This document shows, in pieces, positions 12,796 to 28,070 of a stretch of 64,000 nt of DNA (position 1 is the stretch's first letter; each line of letters opens with the position of its first letter). The stretch is from Stratiolaelaps scimitus (lineage: Eukaryota; Arthropoda; Arachnida; Mesostigmata; Laelapidae). The notes beneath the pieces are model-generated. The model was not told the DNA's origin and ran no database searches. It saw only the letters and a list, made by a program, of their open reading frames with translations. The stretch lies in the NCBI GenBank assembly GCA_019614645.1, contig JABWDB010000047.1, forward strand, positions 2,294,001 through 2,358,000. The letters are read 5' to 3'. Both the position numbers and the translations under genes were made by a program.

Positions 12796-13477
12796 CAAAG
12801 CTCGACATTTACGTTTCCTGTATTTACAATTTCAACGATAAAAAGTACAGAAATATAGATGACGATGATGTTCAAAGTTCTAAAGTGAATATGAAAGTAT
12901 CTACTCTGCCGAAGTGAGCAACATTAGATCACCCTTGTAAGCTCGCTATAAGCTCTCTATACCCTTGTACAGCGTTTCCTAGTGTAGTGTTTTTATTCCT
13001 GGAAGGTGATGATACATAGAACACGAATCATACCCAGTAATGGTTAACCTTACATTATATGACTGACCAATCAAAAATATATCCCTCTTTCTTCTGCTCT
13101 AATGACTGTGGGATGGCATTGAACAGTATCAATTTATATGATAGTATATCCAAGTTGAACAAGAGGCATACTGGACGTATTGTCTGAATGAGAGATATTC
13201 TTCTTTTGAACGATTTGTCATCCGTGCCTCGTATTATGTGCATTGCTCATTATAACATTATAGAATAGCTCAGAATAACGTGCATGATGCGATAAATCGC
13301 AATGGAGCATGCTGAAATATTGTTGTCGATTGACGCATCTAGAACGCTACCGCGGGGACGCGTATCCAATACCGTTCAATGCGATTAGCCTCTGATGCTC
13401 ACAGCAGTCGTTCGTATAATCTCTTCGTTGGGAGTTCAGAACGGTTCGCTGAGAATAGTTTATCAGCGAATGATTTG

Positions 13478-13556
13478 TCCCCCGGATGGCCTAGTGGTGA
13501 GCGTCTTAGTCAGACAAAAAGGGACGTAATGTTCAGGTTCTAATTCTGCCGAACGC
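13478..13556 (+). repeat. degenerate tRNA-derived SINE-like element
   Basis: An A-box-like TGGCCTAGTGGTGAGCG near 13487-13503 is followed about 35 bp later by a B-box-like GGTTCTAATTC near 13536-13546. Only the polymerase III promoter elements are recognisable and no cloverleaf can be closed. Probably an old SINE head or tRNA pseudogene. Confidence 0.5.
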
Positions 13557-15070
13557 GTTGGAGAAACGTTGGATTTCTTAATCGTCTTCCTTTACCCGTG
13601 TATTCTTGTCAGAAGAATTTCTGGAAAAGTCTGTCGCCAGGTCCGGGAGTCCGAAGGGACTGGAAAAAGTGAAAAAAAAATAGCAAAGGTGGCTCCTGAT
13701 AGGTTCTTGGAAGTTACGGTGAATTTGTTCGATGGCCTGTTACGTAGAAGAACAGCTGAGAAACGGCTAACAACAAAAAAAAACGAGATTTTGTTGACGA
13801 CTTATCCCTACATCGCTTCCAGGTTAGCCATGTGACAGATTGCGCAGTTAACTAAACATACACGCATTTGTGCCGTTCAAGGATATCGCCACTGTGAACA
13901 GAACCAAGCAGTCCCCAAGTGTGCGCTCAAGTCACCCTGTGACAACAGAAAACAAAACTGGCCTTAAATATTTATATAATAACTGAGATACGGTAACCAT
14001 CAAATGACGAAAACACATGAGCTATTTTTCGTATTTTCATTCTACGGAGTGTTATTGAATCGCGTGCGTGTTTTCGCTTCGTGCCAAAATGCTGAATTGG
14101 CATAAACTGGATGTGTGTTGTGCTGTGTGCAGTATTGAATTTTTACTATTATTATTATTATTATTATTGTAATGATTGTGCAGGAGATTTCTGACTATGC
14201 AATGGGGGTGTGTGGGTGTTTCACTCCTCTTCTGTGTTACAACTCCTCATTGTACAAGTTTCATTGACAGTTCTTAACTAGATTTTATGTGCAATAAAAT
14301 TAAATATGTATAGTCTGATCTTGCTAAGATAGAAAGACAGATTATTTTCAAGAGATTTATAGAAATACACATAAATCGTACATACATATCGAATAGATCA
14401 ATGTTTGCCGATACAGTTGAGGGCACAGCTGGAGAAATGTAAGGCAAAATTAAATGCTTTTTTCGACTGTGTATAACTGCGATGCGTAGACCCGCGGTAA
14501 ATCTGTTTCTGATGAAAATGAATATTTGAAAATATTTAAACATTTTTTTGCGTGAGAATATTCGAATTTTATTTTGATTTTATAGAGAATATATGAGATG
14601 CTCCACTTACTTCAAGGATAACTATATAAACAAACTGGAAGTACTAGTGTGTCGTATACCGATATTCATTAATATCAGCTTAGTTAAAGTTGCGTATTGA
14701 ATAAGCACAAGATAAGCTACGTTATCAGATGTACCTTGAAGATAGGGGCGTTGCTCGGCCTGTACCGCCTTGATAACAGCGGAAGATGACCATTTATTGA
14801 ATAAATAATTTTTGAAAAAAATAATGAATTATTCAGTAAGCGCATTTTCAGTATACGATCTCGATATGATAGTAGTATTCACATGGCACTGTGCTGCTTA
14901 TGCTTCATTTAATTAAGACTCGGCGATTTTGTAGCAATTAACCTTCTTATTGCACATCCTGTTATACTGCTAAACCATCATGGCAGCTTGAGTTCTCAAT
15001 AACAACTTCTACAGCCAGCGCAATGTTCTTTGACGAAATAACCGATACAGGTGTAGCATCTTGTTATTAT

Positions 15071-15131
15071 TATACTATAATTATACAAGTTACATAGGTA
15101 TAACCTGTGTAACTTGTATAATTACAGTATA
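15071..15131. repeat. 61-bp near-perfect palindrome (29-bp arms, 3-nt loop)
   Basis: The left arm 15071-15099 and right arm 15103-15131 are reverse complements at 27 of 29 positions, with ATA between them. The arm includes TTATACAAGTTACA. No flanking target duplication is obvious. It could be a folded-back MITE end or a cruciform-forming site. Confidence 0.85.
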
Positions 15132-15494
15132 TAGGTAGCGCTGTGAGGTAGCTCAAAGAAACCAAAAATAAGTTGCTACCTGCGTGTTCGATTTAACTTC
15201 GTCAGCTATATTTACACAGCAGTGATTACAACAAGCATCTGGCATAATGACTCGAGCGATCCTTCGAACAGTTACGCCCAGACCTTTTCTACTGCCACTA
15301 TTCAAGCGTAACATGCGCAAAGCGTGCAGTCATACCGAATTCGATCTTCATTAGATACGCAAGTCGAAGCTTCTATTTTGAGACACGAACATCGCTCGCT
15401 CGCTCTTTGGCCCATTTGTCCAATCACGCGGTCTCGTCGTTGACTATCGTGCGAAATCAAACGTCTCCACCAACGATTGTACAGAGCAATATAG

Positions 15495-17243
15495 CTAGTA
15501 ATATGAAGAACTCGAGAAGGCTTCTCCTTTCGCCGTGTCTACGGTGACGGTTTCCAATTCATTCGGAGTCAAATCAGGAGCATCCGTTGCTGAAGCGAGC
15601 GATGCCCGCGTACGAGTTCCCGTACCGTTGCGACTCGATCCATCACCGCCGCCCACCTCATCACAATACAACCGTGTTATAACCGGAATCAAAACGACTC
15701 GGTCCTTCGCCGACCCTAGCTCGAACGTGCTTTTATCGTGGGTGTCGAGATTGATCAGCAGGAGCTCCCACCTTGCTGCTACTGTGATCAATGTCACGAA
15801 GGCGAGGTTTCCACTCTTGATCGCATCGACAATATACCAACATTTGCTGGACACGAGCGTCCTCTTGCATTGATTTCCCATGTGAACGCCTATGAGAAAG
15901 AGGTTGTTGTGACTCTCATGGCAAGCTACAAAAACGGTGGCGTCAACGCCGTTCGTCCCGATAGGTAGAATTCCCTTCGCGTTGACAAATCTGAAGAGCT
16001 CCGTGTCGGACACAATTTTTCCCCGCGCATTGGAAACCAATCGTCGGAGGATCATTTTCCTCGCGTCGACACAAACAAACTCGAGGGTACGCTCGTCCCA
16101 TTTAAGTATCCGCAAATTCTTGGTGTTCTCACCATCGAATAGATGATTGGTCGCCACTATCTTTGTAAGTCCAGTGTCGTCGTTAGCGCGATCGAGTAAA
16201 TATAAATCTCCGCTTCGGGTCCAAATTAGCAGTTCGTCCTCGAACGTGGTCATCCCACGAATGTTCCTCCCACAACTGGGATTCAACGTGCGCATGATTG
16301 AGCCCGTCTTCGAATCCATCACAACTAGACCGTGACTTTCGACAACAAACAGCTCATCCAACCGTAAAGCTGTGAGATTGTACATGATATCGTCAATTGG
16401 CCAGTTGTCCCCACGCTCGACATCTTTGCTGACACCATCGGAAATCTCCAATAGCCTGCACGAGCCATCAGCGTTACTTGACGCTATATAGACGTTGAGC
16501 TCGCCTGTGCGCTTATGTGACCTTTTCATGAATGAGCGTTGCCGTCGAAAAACGTTCAGAGACGCACAATCACCTATGCGTGGACCGCGTTCGCCCAATG
16601 GATCGGGGCCAGTTTCGCCGATGTCAGAGAGTAAATTTCGATGCAGCTTATCGATAAGCGTTCCTCCGACCTGGCCTTTGCTCAAAGGATCGCTGTCGAC
16701 CCACTGCCGTATCCGTCCGACAAGTATTCCGGTTGACTCCCCACAAAGACACATGTTTCCAAGGATCTCACCTAAACAGGCCACATCTTCAGCTGTATGC
16801 CGTGACGCATCAAGAAACTCGGGATCGAGTAGGCACGCGCGCAGGTGTTCATTGAAATAGTCGTTTAGCTGGTCACTGAGCGAGCGCATCTGAATCTGCT
16901 TGGCGGCGGCAACGAGGTGGACTGCATGACGAGCTGGTATCTGAATTAGCTGGTTGGTATAGATGTACTCGAGTAAAAGGTCAATAATATCAGCAGATAT
17001 TTCGAGCAGAAGTAGTGGTCTGCCCCGTTTCGTATTCCCGCTACGCTCAGCCTCTTGAAGCATTTCGATAAAGAAATCTGAGGATTCTTCGAGGACGCAC
17101 CCATGCGCTATTCGGATCAGGCGGGTCGGGTTGTCCCGAAGACACTCAAGATATACGCAGTCACGCATATGTTCTTGCCCTTCACAGTCGGCTGCTTTAG
17201 CACGGCAGAGAAGTCTTTCGCCGAGATGAAGCTTATTCTGCAT
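15495..17243 (-). CDS. BTB-BACK protein with beta-propeller-like C-terminus
   Basis: A 582-residue open frame in one exon. Residues about 25-125 fit a BTB/POZ domain (HGCVLEESSDFFIEML near 48-63, then LLLEISADIIDLLLEYIYT). Residues about 128-200 fit a BACK domain (YFNEHLRACLLDPEFLDASR). After a linker, residues about 245-555 form repeated beta-strand blocks such as LFVVESHGLVVMDSKTGS and LLIWTRSGDLYLLDRANDD, suggesting a propeller. I do not see the paired-glycine signature of classical Kelch repeats. BTB-BACK-propeller proteins usually act as Cullin-3 substrate adaptors; that role is inferred here. The ATG at 17243 is the first in frame and allows a full BTB domain. The absence of introns could mean a retrocopy. 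A diverged paralog lies 3 kb away on the same strand. Confidence 0.8.
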   Translation of the reverse strand: MQNKLHLGERLLCRAKAADCEGQEHMRDCVYLECLRDNPTRLIRIAHGCVLEESSDFFIEMLQEAERSGNTKRGRPLLLLEISADIIDLLLEYIYTNQLIQIPARHAVHLVAAAKQIQMRSLSDQLNDYFNEHLRACLLDPEFLDASRHTAEDVACLGEILGNMCLCGESTGILVGRIRQWVDSDPLSKGQVGGTLIDKLHRNLLSDIGETGPDPLGERGPRIGDCASLNVFRRQRSFMKRSHKRTGELNVYIASSNADGSCRLLEISDGVSKDVERGDNWPIDDIMYNLTALRLDELFVVESHGLVVMDSKTGSIMRTLNPSCGRNIRGMTTFEDELLIWTRSGDLYLLDRANDDTGLTKIVATNHLFDGENTKNLRILKWDERTLEFVCVDARKMILRRLVSNARGKIVSDTELFRFVNAKGILPIGTNGVDATVFVACHESHNNLFLIGVHMGNQCKRTLVSSKCWYIVDAIKSGNLAFVTLITVAARWELLLINLDTHDKSTFELGSAKDRVVLIPVITRLYCDEVGGGDGSSRNGTGTRTRASLASATDAPDLTPNELETVTVDTAKGEAFSSSSYY

Positions 17244-18565
17244 TGTGCGCCTTTGAAGCTTATACTGATAGCGGTGATACGCCCAGAAGCTGTGGTCCTC
17301 GTATCGTCCGTACGGTCACACGCGATCGATTGCGATGCCCATTTATTCGTGTTCTTGCCTGTGAGAGAATCAAGCACAGTTTTGTCAACGACCGGCTCGT
17401 TAGTTATCATAGGGTTCACCTAAAGGGCGTCGACGGTTCCTCTATTCAAATACGGTATGGACGAATACTCGGGAACAATAACAACACCCATTAGTCACGA
17501 ATTGCGGGTGGATATGTCGAGACGACGGCAATCAAAACGTTCCTTGTGTCCTTCTTTGTTCAGATGTCTGACGTTGTTCAATGCCTAATTAGCAAATTGT
17601 TGTCAATGCTCAGGCATTCTCCTCCCGAGACTTCCACCCTATGCAAAGTCAGTTTAGGCGTCATTCTTTGACGACTCGGCAACAGGGGCACATTGTTAAC
17701 TAGGAATCCGCTGGGGGAAGTCACATCGTTGCGCCCAGAAAGAACACTCTCCAGCTTGCTGGGCCAAAGTATACAAAATACAAGCCTCTTCGCTAATCAG
17801 CGTATACAGAAATCTTTGCTCGATCCGTTCGAGTGTAGTAGACAGTTGCCGCTGGAAGCAATCTCGGGGATCACGATTACATCGTTAGTCACACTGCTCG
17901 CCAACTGACCTCCTTGGACACTCAAGATCGTTTCCACTTGAATCTCGGAACGTCGAACGATATATAGAATAGCGCTACTATAGCATGCCGAAAGCAGTAC
18001 TGTGAACATTAAATGTGGGCTGTGAGTAAACCTAGACAAGAAAAAAATGTAATAAATATACCATTCGAACGCCGTCCCCAACGGTCGCGATAACTCGCCT
18101 TGTTTGTTTTCATTGGAATCTTGACCTGGTTCACCGAAATTGCTACGCATTTCGAATTGTTCCCCGAAGCTCTGAGATGTTATAGCCGATCAGAAAGCGC
18201 CAACTAACTGCATTGAATGCGGAGAGGGTTTTTCTCAGATTAATAGAGCTGTCGAAAAGCTCGAACGGCGTATCTATAACATTCTGACAGATATACTATA
18301 TTGCTGATATAGTGGAGGTCTCTTCGAAGTCGAGGGACTGCTGCATCATAGACCGGAATCTGAAATCCGGATTGTCGGAATATGAAAATTGAGGAAAAGG
18401 ATTTTTTGATGTGAGTAACTAACCGAAGCAGGTATATATTTTTGTAGATCAAGGGGTTCTATTCAGGTATCATGCTAAAGATAGAAATTCATAAGCAAAG
18501 CTATTGTTGTGGTTTTGTAATAGAAATGATGATGAAATGTGTTCATTCCGTATGTGAACTGAGCT

Positions 18566-18599
<34 letters not shown>

Positions 18600-20255
18600 A
18601 AGCGGATTCAGACAAATGCATTTATCACCATCTTCTAAATATTGTTGCTTTTTAACTGTAATCACATGGCCTTCATTACAACTTGTAAAGTGTGAACGCT
18701 CGCTAGTTACCATTTGTTAGGTACGACGAAAACCGACGAGGGTGATTGAGATAAGACACAAGATATTATTCGGTTGGTCTCACCCTGGTAACTTTATTCT
18801 TTTGAGATCATAGAAGAGCACGGATCGTCTCTCTTTCCCTGTTAGCTTACCAAGAACCTAATCTCAGCTTCGGTGAGTGCTTGACTGCCTGTCAACAACG
18901 TGTGACTTAAGCTATCCTGTAGAATAGCCTTACTTCGTCTCACACATCCATAACGTCTATTAAATGTAGAAGCGTTGATGCCTACGGTGATTATGCTATC
19001 TACCATAGCGTGTACTGATCTCTATGACTCATAGTATCGCACTGCTGTAATGTATAGCAATCATTAAAATACAAGATTGTTTTTTGGAGTAAAATCACCA
19101 TCATCAAACGCATCATAGTGCATTGAATTGACGAGCGAAACGAACTGAGTTACAGACGGATGGAACAAATAGCCTATCAATATAATACACGAGTTGGTAA
19201 TGCCTTAGGTGGGCGGCGGTCAACTCTGGCCCTGCTTGCCATATACCATTTTTGATTTACGAAAGCATGAGTCCTGGGCACTTCCCATTACAGACGGGCA
19301 GAACAAACATAATATTTTGTCAAGACGTAATCCAAAATCACGTACGAAAGGCAAACGTATCACTCCTGAATAACTAATAGCAACATCAATTGTCCAAGGG
19401 CCCTGGGTTATGTGTCGCCTTGCGATATGCATTGTGTGAAATAAAGAAAGCCTATTTGAATGACCGTTAAAAATTCGTCACGAAAAATGAACGACTTCCA
19501 TGACATGCCGATTGAATACGCCCAGTATATGGCAACGATTCGTTCTTTTTTTTGCTCTCGCAAAGGCTCGTTAGAGAAGTACACTCTCGTTGGTACACTC
19601 ATTCAGCAATTCGATTGCGAATTAGTGAGATATCTTAGAGTTATTACGAGCTAATGTGGCTAGAGGAGCTACAGGTCAGATCAATAACACTAATTGACCA
19701 AGACCTGTTGAGAGCGTCAAACCTGCAGATACGCAAATCATCACAGGATGGTAACTGTGAATAACTGGACACTCAACGTCGACACTCATAGCGGAGCCTC
19801 TAAAACGTCTGTTACAGGCAACCCGTGTGTATTGTCCTGGATTGTCATTATATACACCACAATTACAGTAGGATCTTGAATGGAGATTTTCCATCTCGTG
19901 TCAAACGCTTAATGGTCTCATCGTGGTCATTAAAATATACAGCATGGGTAGTCGTGTACCACATGTAGAATATTTACAGCAGATTAGCACATTAAATACA
20001 GATGTTACACTTGTTATTATATAATAATACAGTTGTTATGAAAACAGCACTGTAGCATGATTTAAAGTTATCTACACGAAGTTCATATTTCCGATTAATG
20101 ACCGGCCCGAAATCACCATCATTATCATCATCGTCGTACAGCCCATATCCTCCTAACGCGTGGGTTAAGTTGAGCACCTTGTTCGACACCATCTGTGAAT
20201 AGTTTCGGGTGGCTTCTCGAGTGTGCCATCGTAACTCTCTCGGCCTCTCGATCTC
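17244..20255. other. spacer between the two BTB paralogs
   Basis: No supported gene. A minus-strand frame at 17797-18150 looks partly protein-like (EIQVETILSVQGGQLASSV) but lacks joining exons. An (AT)n tract lies at 18569-18597. Confidence 0.5.
18569..18597. repeat. (AT)n microsatellite
   Basis: Uninterrupted alternating AT, visible directly. Confidence 0.9.
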
Positions 20256-21360
20256 TTATTCGATTACTGGGATCATTACGACTCGATGATTTGCCGACCC
20301 AAGAGAATACATTTTCGTGTTGTTCGTGTTGCGAAGGTTGACCACCAGAAGCACCCACTGAGCGGCCAATGTTACCAGTGTCACATAGGCTTGATGTCCA
20401 CTCTTGACCGCGTCCACAAGATACAAACATTCACGCGAGAGGGGAATTGCGTCGCGCTGCGTTTCCGCATGGAGGCTAATTAGGTATAGGCTACTACTAC
20501 ATTTATCTTTGCTAAGTAAAAACATTGTCCTGTCTTTACCATGTACGCCTATTGGCAAGACACGACCTGCATCGGCTGACGTGAACAATGAATCGTCGGT
20601 CATGCGCCGTCCGAGACGATTGTAAACGAGCCGCCTTACGACCATTCCCTGTGTGTCTACGCAAGCGAGTTTCAGAATGGACGGATTAAACTTGAGCACG
20701 CGCAGATCTGCGTTGTTCTCGAAGTCGAATCGACAATTGGTCTTAACAATGCCTATGAGATCGGTGCTGGGGCAATTCCTGGTATTGTCAATTAGTAGCA
20801 AATGACCAGATTGAGTCCAAACGAAGATGTCGTCTTTGCAAGTTGTGATCCCACGGACATTTTCCACCTCCGGTGGATGCAAAGTGCGCAGGATTTCACC
20901 CGACGAAAAGTCGATCACATCAATGGCATGACTGTTCACAACGAAAAGATTACCTCGCCGCAGGGCGGACGCACTGTACAAAAAATCGCGACTTTGCCAA
21001 TTGTCGATTTCCATTACGTCTCTTAGGGTGCCATCGGAGATCTCGTGAATCTTGTACTCGCCGCCGCCGCCGGCGTCGCGGAAGGCGATGTAGACATTGG
21101 AAATTCCCACAGATCTGCTCGTCGTTTCCATGAATCAGCTCTGTCCGATTGTGGCTCATGAATAGAACTCTCCACCTCTTCTGGGTTGATCAATTTCGTT
21201 GCGAACAGCACCGCAAACAGTTTCCATGTCCCTATCTACTGCTGCTATCGATAAGGCACATGTTCTGTGTTCATCACGAAGTCGAAGAACTCCCTTTGAC
21301 AACAAAGGCCATGCCATATTGCTTGATGTGCTGCAACGTCGCTATGTGGTCACACCGACC
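20256..21360 (-). pseudogene. decayed BTB-propeller paralog of the gene at 15495-17243
   Basis: An intact 291-codon frame (20256-21131) aligns over its whole length with residues about 245-555 of the neighbouring BTB protein, roughly 40% identical by eye. Shared blocks include NVYIA, EISDG, DNW, LFVV.SH and RVV.IPVI. Immediately upstream on the same strand are BTB remnants: YGMAFVVKGSS (about 21277-21330) ends in tandem in-frame stops, and the continuation EFFDFVMNTEHVPYR is in another frame and also reaches a stop near 21245. Most of the BTB and BACK region is missing. The ATG at 21129-21131 has an in-frame TGA two codons before it. A frameshifted and deleted pseudogene fits best. A truncated, propeller-only expressed gene cannot be excluded because the C-terminal frame is still open. 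Confidence 0.65.
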
Positions 21361-22127
21361 TATTGTAATCTCCCGTGTACATTGAGCTTTTACGTCAGTG
21401 TGCGCTTTACATGCAGAAGCCATATGCAACGTTTACGCGATCTTCATAGGATCACAGGTTTATTTCGCAATCACGAATTTAAGAGGAAAAGGGGCCGCAT
21501 ATGGCCCCAAGCCATAATACTTATAATAACTGACAGTGTTCAACATCGTACAGCAAGATCCATTCTTGACGGGTTAAAACGTCTGGGAACGGTGCTTGAG
21601 TCAAAGAATGGATTCGGGAAAAAGTTGATAGATAGAATTCCCTTCTACTGTGTTGCTATTGAATGCACAGATCAACTGCTAAATATATTTGATGGCTTTA
21701 AAGCCGTGTAAGGATACATTTGTCTTGCGCAGGTATAGTCGTATGTTCGGATTGCAGGTCACGCCCAGAAACTGATCGGGGAAATTGCGTGTGAAAGCCT
21801 CCTACCTTTTCAAATGTCCGACCTCGGTTAGTATCCCATAGGCGTTGCGCAACGAAGACCCTATAATATAGATAATCGCCAAATTTGCCTAATATGTATT
21901 TCACTAAAGTAACTTACGGGAAGGACTTCACGGCTCAACAAAGTAGTCCGTCTGCGAACTCTGCCATCGCTCAACAATATGAAATTCCACTAAACTGTCT
22001 TCAGGGGGTTCCCGTTCTATTAACGCATCACATACCGTCATAAATACTTGACTGACAAACCGAAACACTATTTGCCTTACTAACGAGCACTTCCCAAAAG
22101 ATCGTCCACCAACAATTTAACTTAGCA

Positions 22128-22133
22128 TTTATT
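22128..22133 (-). terminator. polyadenylation signal AATAAA for RECQL
   Basis: AATAAA on the minus strand about 90 nt downstream of the RECQL stop codon. Position and strand fit, but no transcript evidence is available. Confidence 0.5.
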
Positions 22134-22222
22134 TCTAAGTGACACCGGCCTGGGTGGTCGGCACCTTCAAATACAGAGATTCACAGTATTTCTTCATTCA
22201 GAGACGACGATGCTCCTCTTTC

Positions 22223-26012
<3,790 letters not shown>

Positions 26013-27020
26013 GACTTCTGAAATTTTCGCAAATAACCCTCCAAGTATTCAATATTAACCAACCCTCAGCAAGAGGCAATAGCTTTCAACAATAATTAAT
26101 TGACAGCACCAACTCCAATATGCAACAATGAATAGCCTACGCTATCAGGCTCACCTTATTCAACTTATGATAGGATTTTCATATCAAGCTCACTGCGTCG
26201 CGTATTAATTCAATTTATTATAATAACACATAATGTTTCGTACAACTTCAAACGTAGATTATTAGACCTAATTTCCCGAACGTAACATTTTCCATCTGAA
26301 TTTGAACTTAATATTTTCTATCTGAATTTGAACTTAATATTTTCTATCTGAATTTGAACTAATCATTTTCTATTTGAATTTGACATTTTCTATTTGAATA
26401 TACCAAATCTTAGGTATATTTTCCTCCCGGTCACATTGCCATGTATACGTATCCCATCACTCCAAATGGATAGCGTGTTTCCCTATGCTCAAGCTAAGCT
26501 CAAGAACGCAAATATGAATTTATGTTTTCCTGAAATGAACCATGATCTAACCTAACAGCAGTGTCATATTACGTCTATCTTCAAAACTATAAATTACCAA
26601 TACGCATATCAGCTACCTTGCTCGTGCTACGCTCGTAGTGTTGAACTTCCGTTTATAGCAATTCGTATGCTGTCACATTGACAACTTTTTCACTCGTTGT
26701 CCAAAAATAGCAGCACACCATAAAAATGTAATCTATTATCCACCAAAAAAAGACTGTTCTTTTGAGCAAAGAGCATACATGTATATATAAATGTTGTCGC
26801 AATGAAGTGTACTAATGCACTCCGTTCTGAGTCGTCGAAAAACACTATGAGCGGATTATTTAATTTGTAATTACACTAATAGGACGTCCAAAAATACAAT
26901 ATCGATATATAGTAAAAACACTAAAAGCCTTATTATGGATCTGCATTTTTTTCGCCGCAAAACAAGAATTGATCTTTTACTGGAGCACCCTTCTCTGAAG
27001 CCGGCAAGCGGCAGATAGAT
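26013..27020. other. AT-rich spacer upstream of RECQL
   Basis: No gene seen. The stretch holds the minisatellite at 26288-26400 and probably the RECQL promoter, in which I recognise no specific element. Confidence 0.5.
26288..26400. repeat. 26-bp minisatellite, about 4.4 copies
   Basis: Units start at 26288, 26314, 26340, 26366 (shortened to 20 bp) and 26386. The consensus begins TTTTCTATCTGAATTTGAAC. Later units differ by one or two bases and are shortened. Confidence 0.9.
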
Positions 27021-27635
27021 ATGTTTTGGTTTAACAACCATCTGCTGAGCCAAGCGTCGTCTGCCACGAAGCAACCACCGTCACATTCAGGAGAGAAGCA
27101 AGTCCCTTTCCCAAGTGGCGCGAATCTGGGCGATTACATCACACGAGGGTTGAATGCGTTTAACTCGCAAAATTACACAGAGTTAAACGCATCGCAAATG
27201 CTCGACAGGCCATACGGAAAATCTAAGGCGGGCCTTTACCAACGACGAAGGCAACGTTGAACTTTAGATTGGTCCCGTTCTCCACGTTGACTATTTCGAT
27301 CAACGCCTCGAGAAGCGCCGGGGCGTCAGGACACCTATAAATACATATATATACCTCCTACGGAAAGTTTCCTCTCATTTCAGATGTGCTATGTCTCAAT
27401 CCGGGCGAGATTGAGCTGATCATTCCCATCAAAATGGAGCACAATTCACTTCAAATTTTCATTGTTTATCGTCACCAGGTGGTGTTATCGATCGAAATGT
27501 CGAAGCTCCACCACAGCTACAGTCTTCCCTTCTTTCGACTGCAACTATCCGAAGTGCTGACCAACGATCATCCACTATATACTCCACTTTACTCTATTTC
27601 CAAAGCAGGTCAGATTGATTGAGCTACACAATGAG
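27021..27635 (+). CDS. tentative unidentified gene, first exons
   Basis: Not recognised. A possible first exon, 27021-27255, starts MFWFNNHLLSQASSATKQ and ends at a weak donor (CAAC|GTTGAA) with one base left over. It joins in phase to 27384-27478 (acceptor CTCTCATTTCAG, VLCLNPGEIELIIPIKMEHN..., donor CAG|GTGGTG) and then to a 27-nt exon, 27609-27635 (VRLIELHNE, donor GAG|GTAAGC). Phases agree, but no domain is visible and no later exons could be joined. A competing minus-strand reading exists at about 27230-27330 (CPDAPALLEALIEIVNVENG, donor GTTG|GTAAAG), so the strand itself is uncertain. Confidence 0.3.
27154..27192. repeat. perfect 13-bp inverted repeat with 13-nt loop
   Basis: ATGCGTTTAACTC at 27154-27166 and its exact reverse complement at 27180-27192. 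It lies inside the tentative exon at 27021-27255. Confidence 0.9.
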
Positions 27636-27639
27636 GTAA

Positions 27640-28038
27640 GCCGTACTACTGACAAACGGAAGATGTTTCGCACTGGGTGTAACCACTCAGCATACGAATT
27701 GTCGCACCTCTCTGAATAATGAATGTTCGCAGCCGCGAGTGGTATTTTTTGCCCGTGAAGCCCGAGAGGGCTTCATGGATCAACTAAATGGCGATTGTGT
27801 TCGTATAAACAGCAACGAATAACAGCTAGTGAAGCAGTGATGACAAAATGTGCGCTAAAAAGACAATACCCATAGGGGTACACGCTGCCTTGTGAGTAGC
27901 TATTGCATTCTTAGAATCCCGATTACCTATATTTAAAACAAGTGTATTATTTGATTAACATTTTTATTTCGCATAATTACTTGAAACAGATACAACCATT
28001 TGTGTATGCTTCATTTGGTGATTATCGCTCTAAAATCC

Positions 28039-28070
<32 letters not shown>

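Larger units (their letters stand above)
12796..15494. other. spacer with one SINE-like unit and one long palindrome
   Basis: I see no supported coding exon. The stretch contains a tRNA-like element at 13478-13556, a (TTA)n tract near 14147-14168 and a 61-bp near-perfect palindrome at 15071-15131. Confidence 0.6.

Noticed and set aside
15535..16860. Plus-strand open frames of 60-120 codons opposite the BTB gene
   Set aside because: They are antisense shadows of the long minus-strand frame, with no motif and no splice support.
17797..18150. Minus-strand 117-codon frame that might be another BTB fragment (GNCLLHSNGSSKDF resembles a BTB core)
   Set aside because: The resemblance is about 15 residues, the frame stops at once, and no continuation is found. 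Too weak to call.
21199..21711. Plus-strand 170-codon frame
   Set aside because: It overlaps the minus-strand BTB remnants, contains no recognisable domain and has no splice-linked neighbours. Probably chance.
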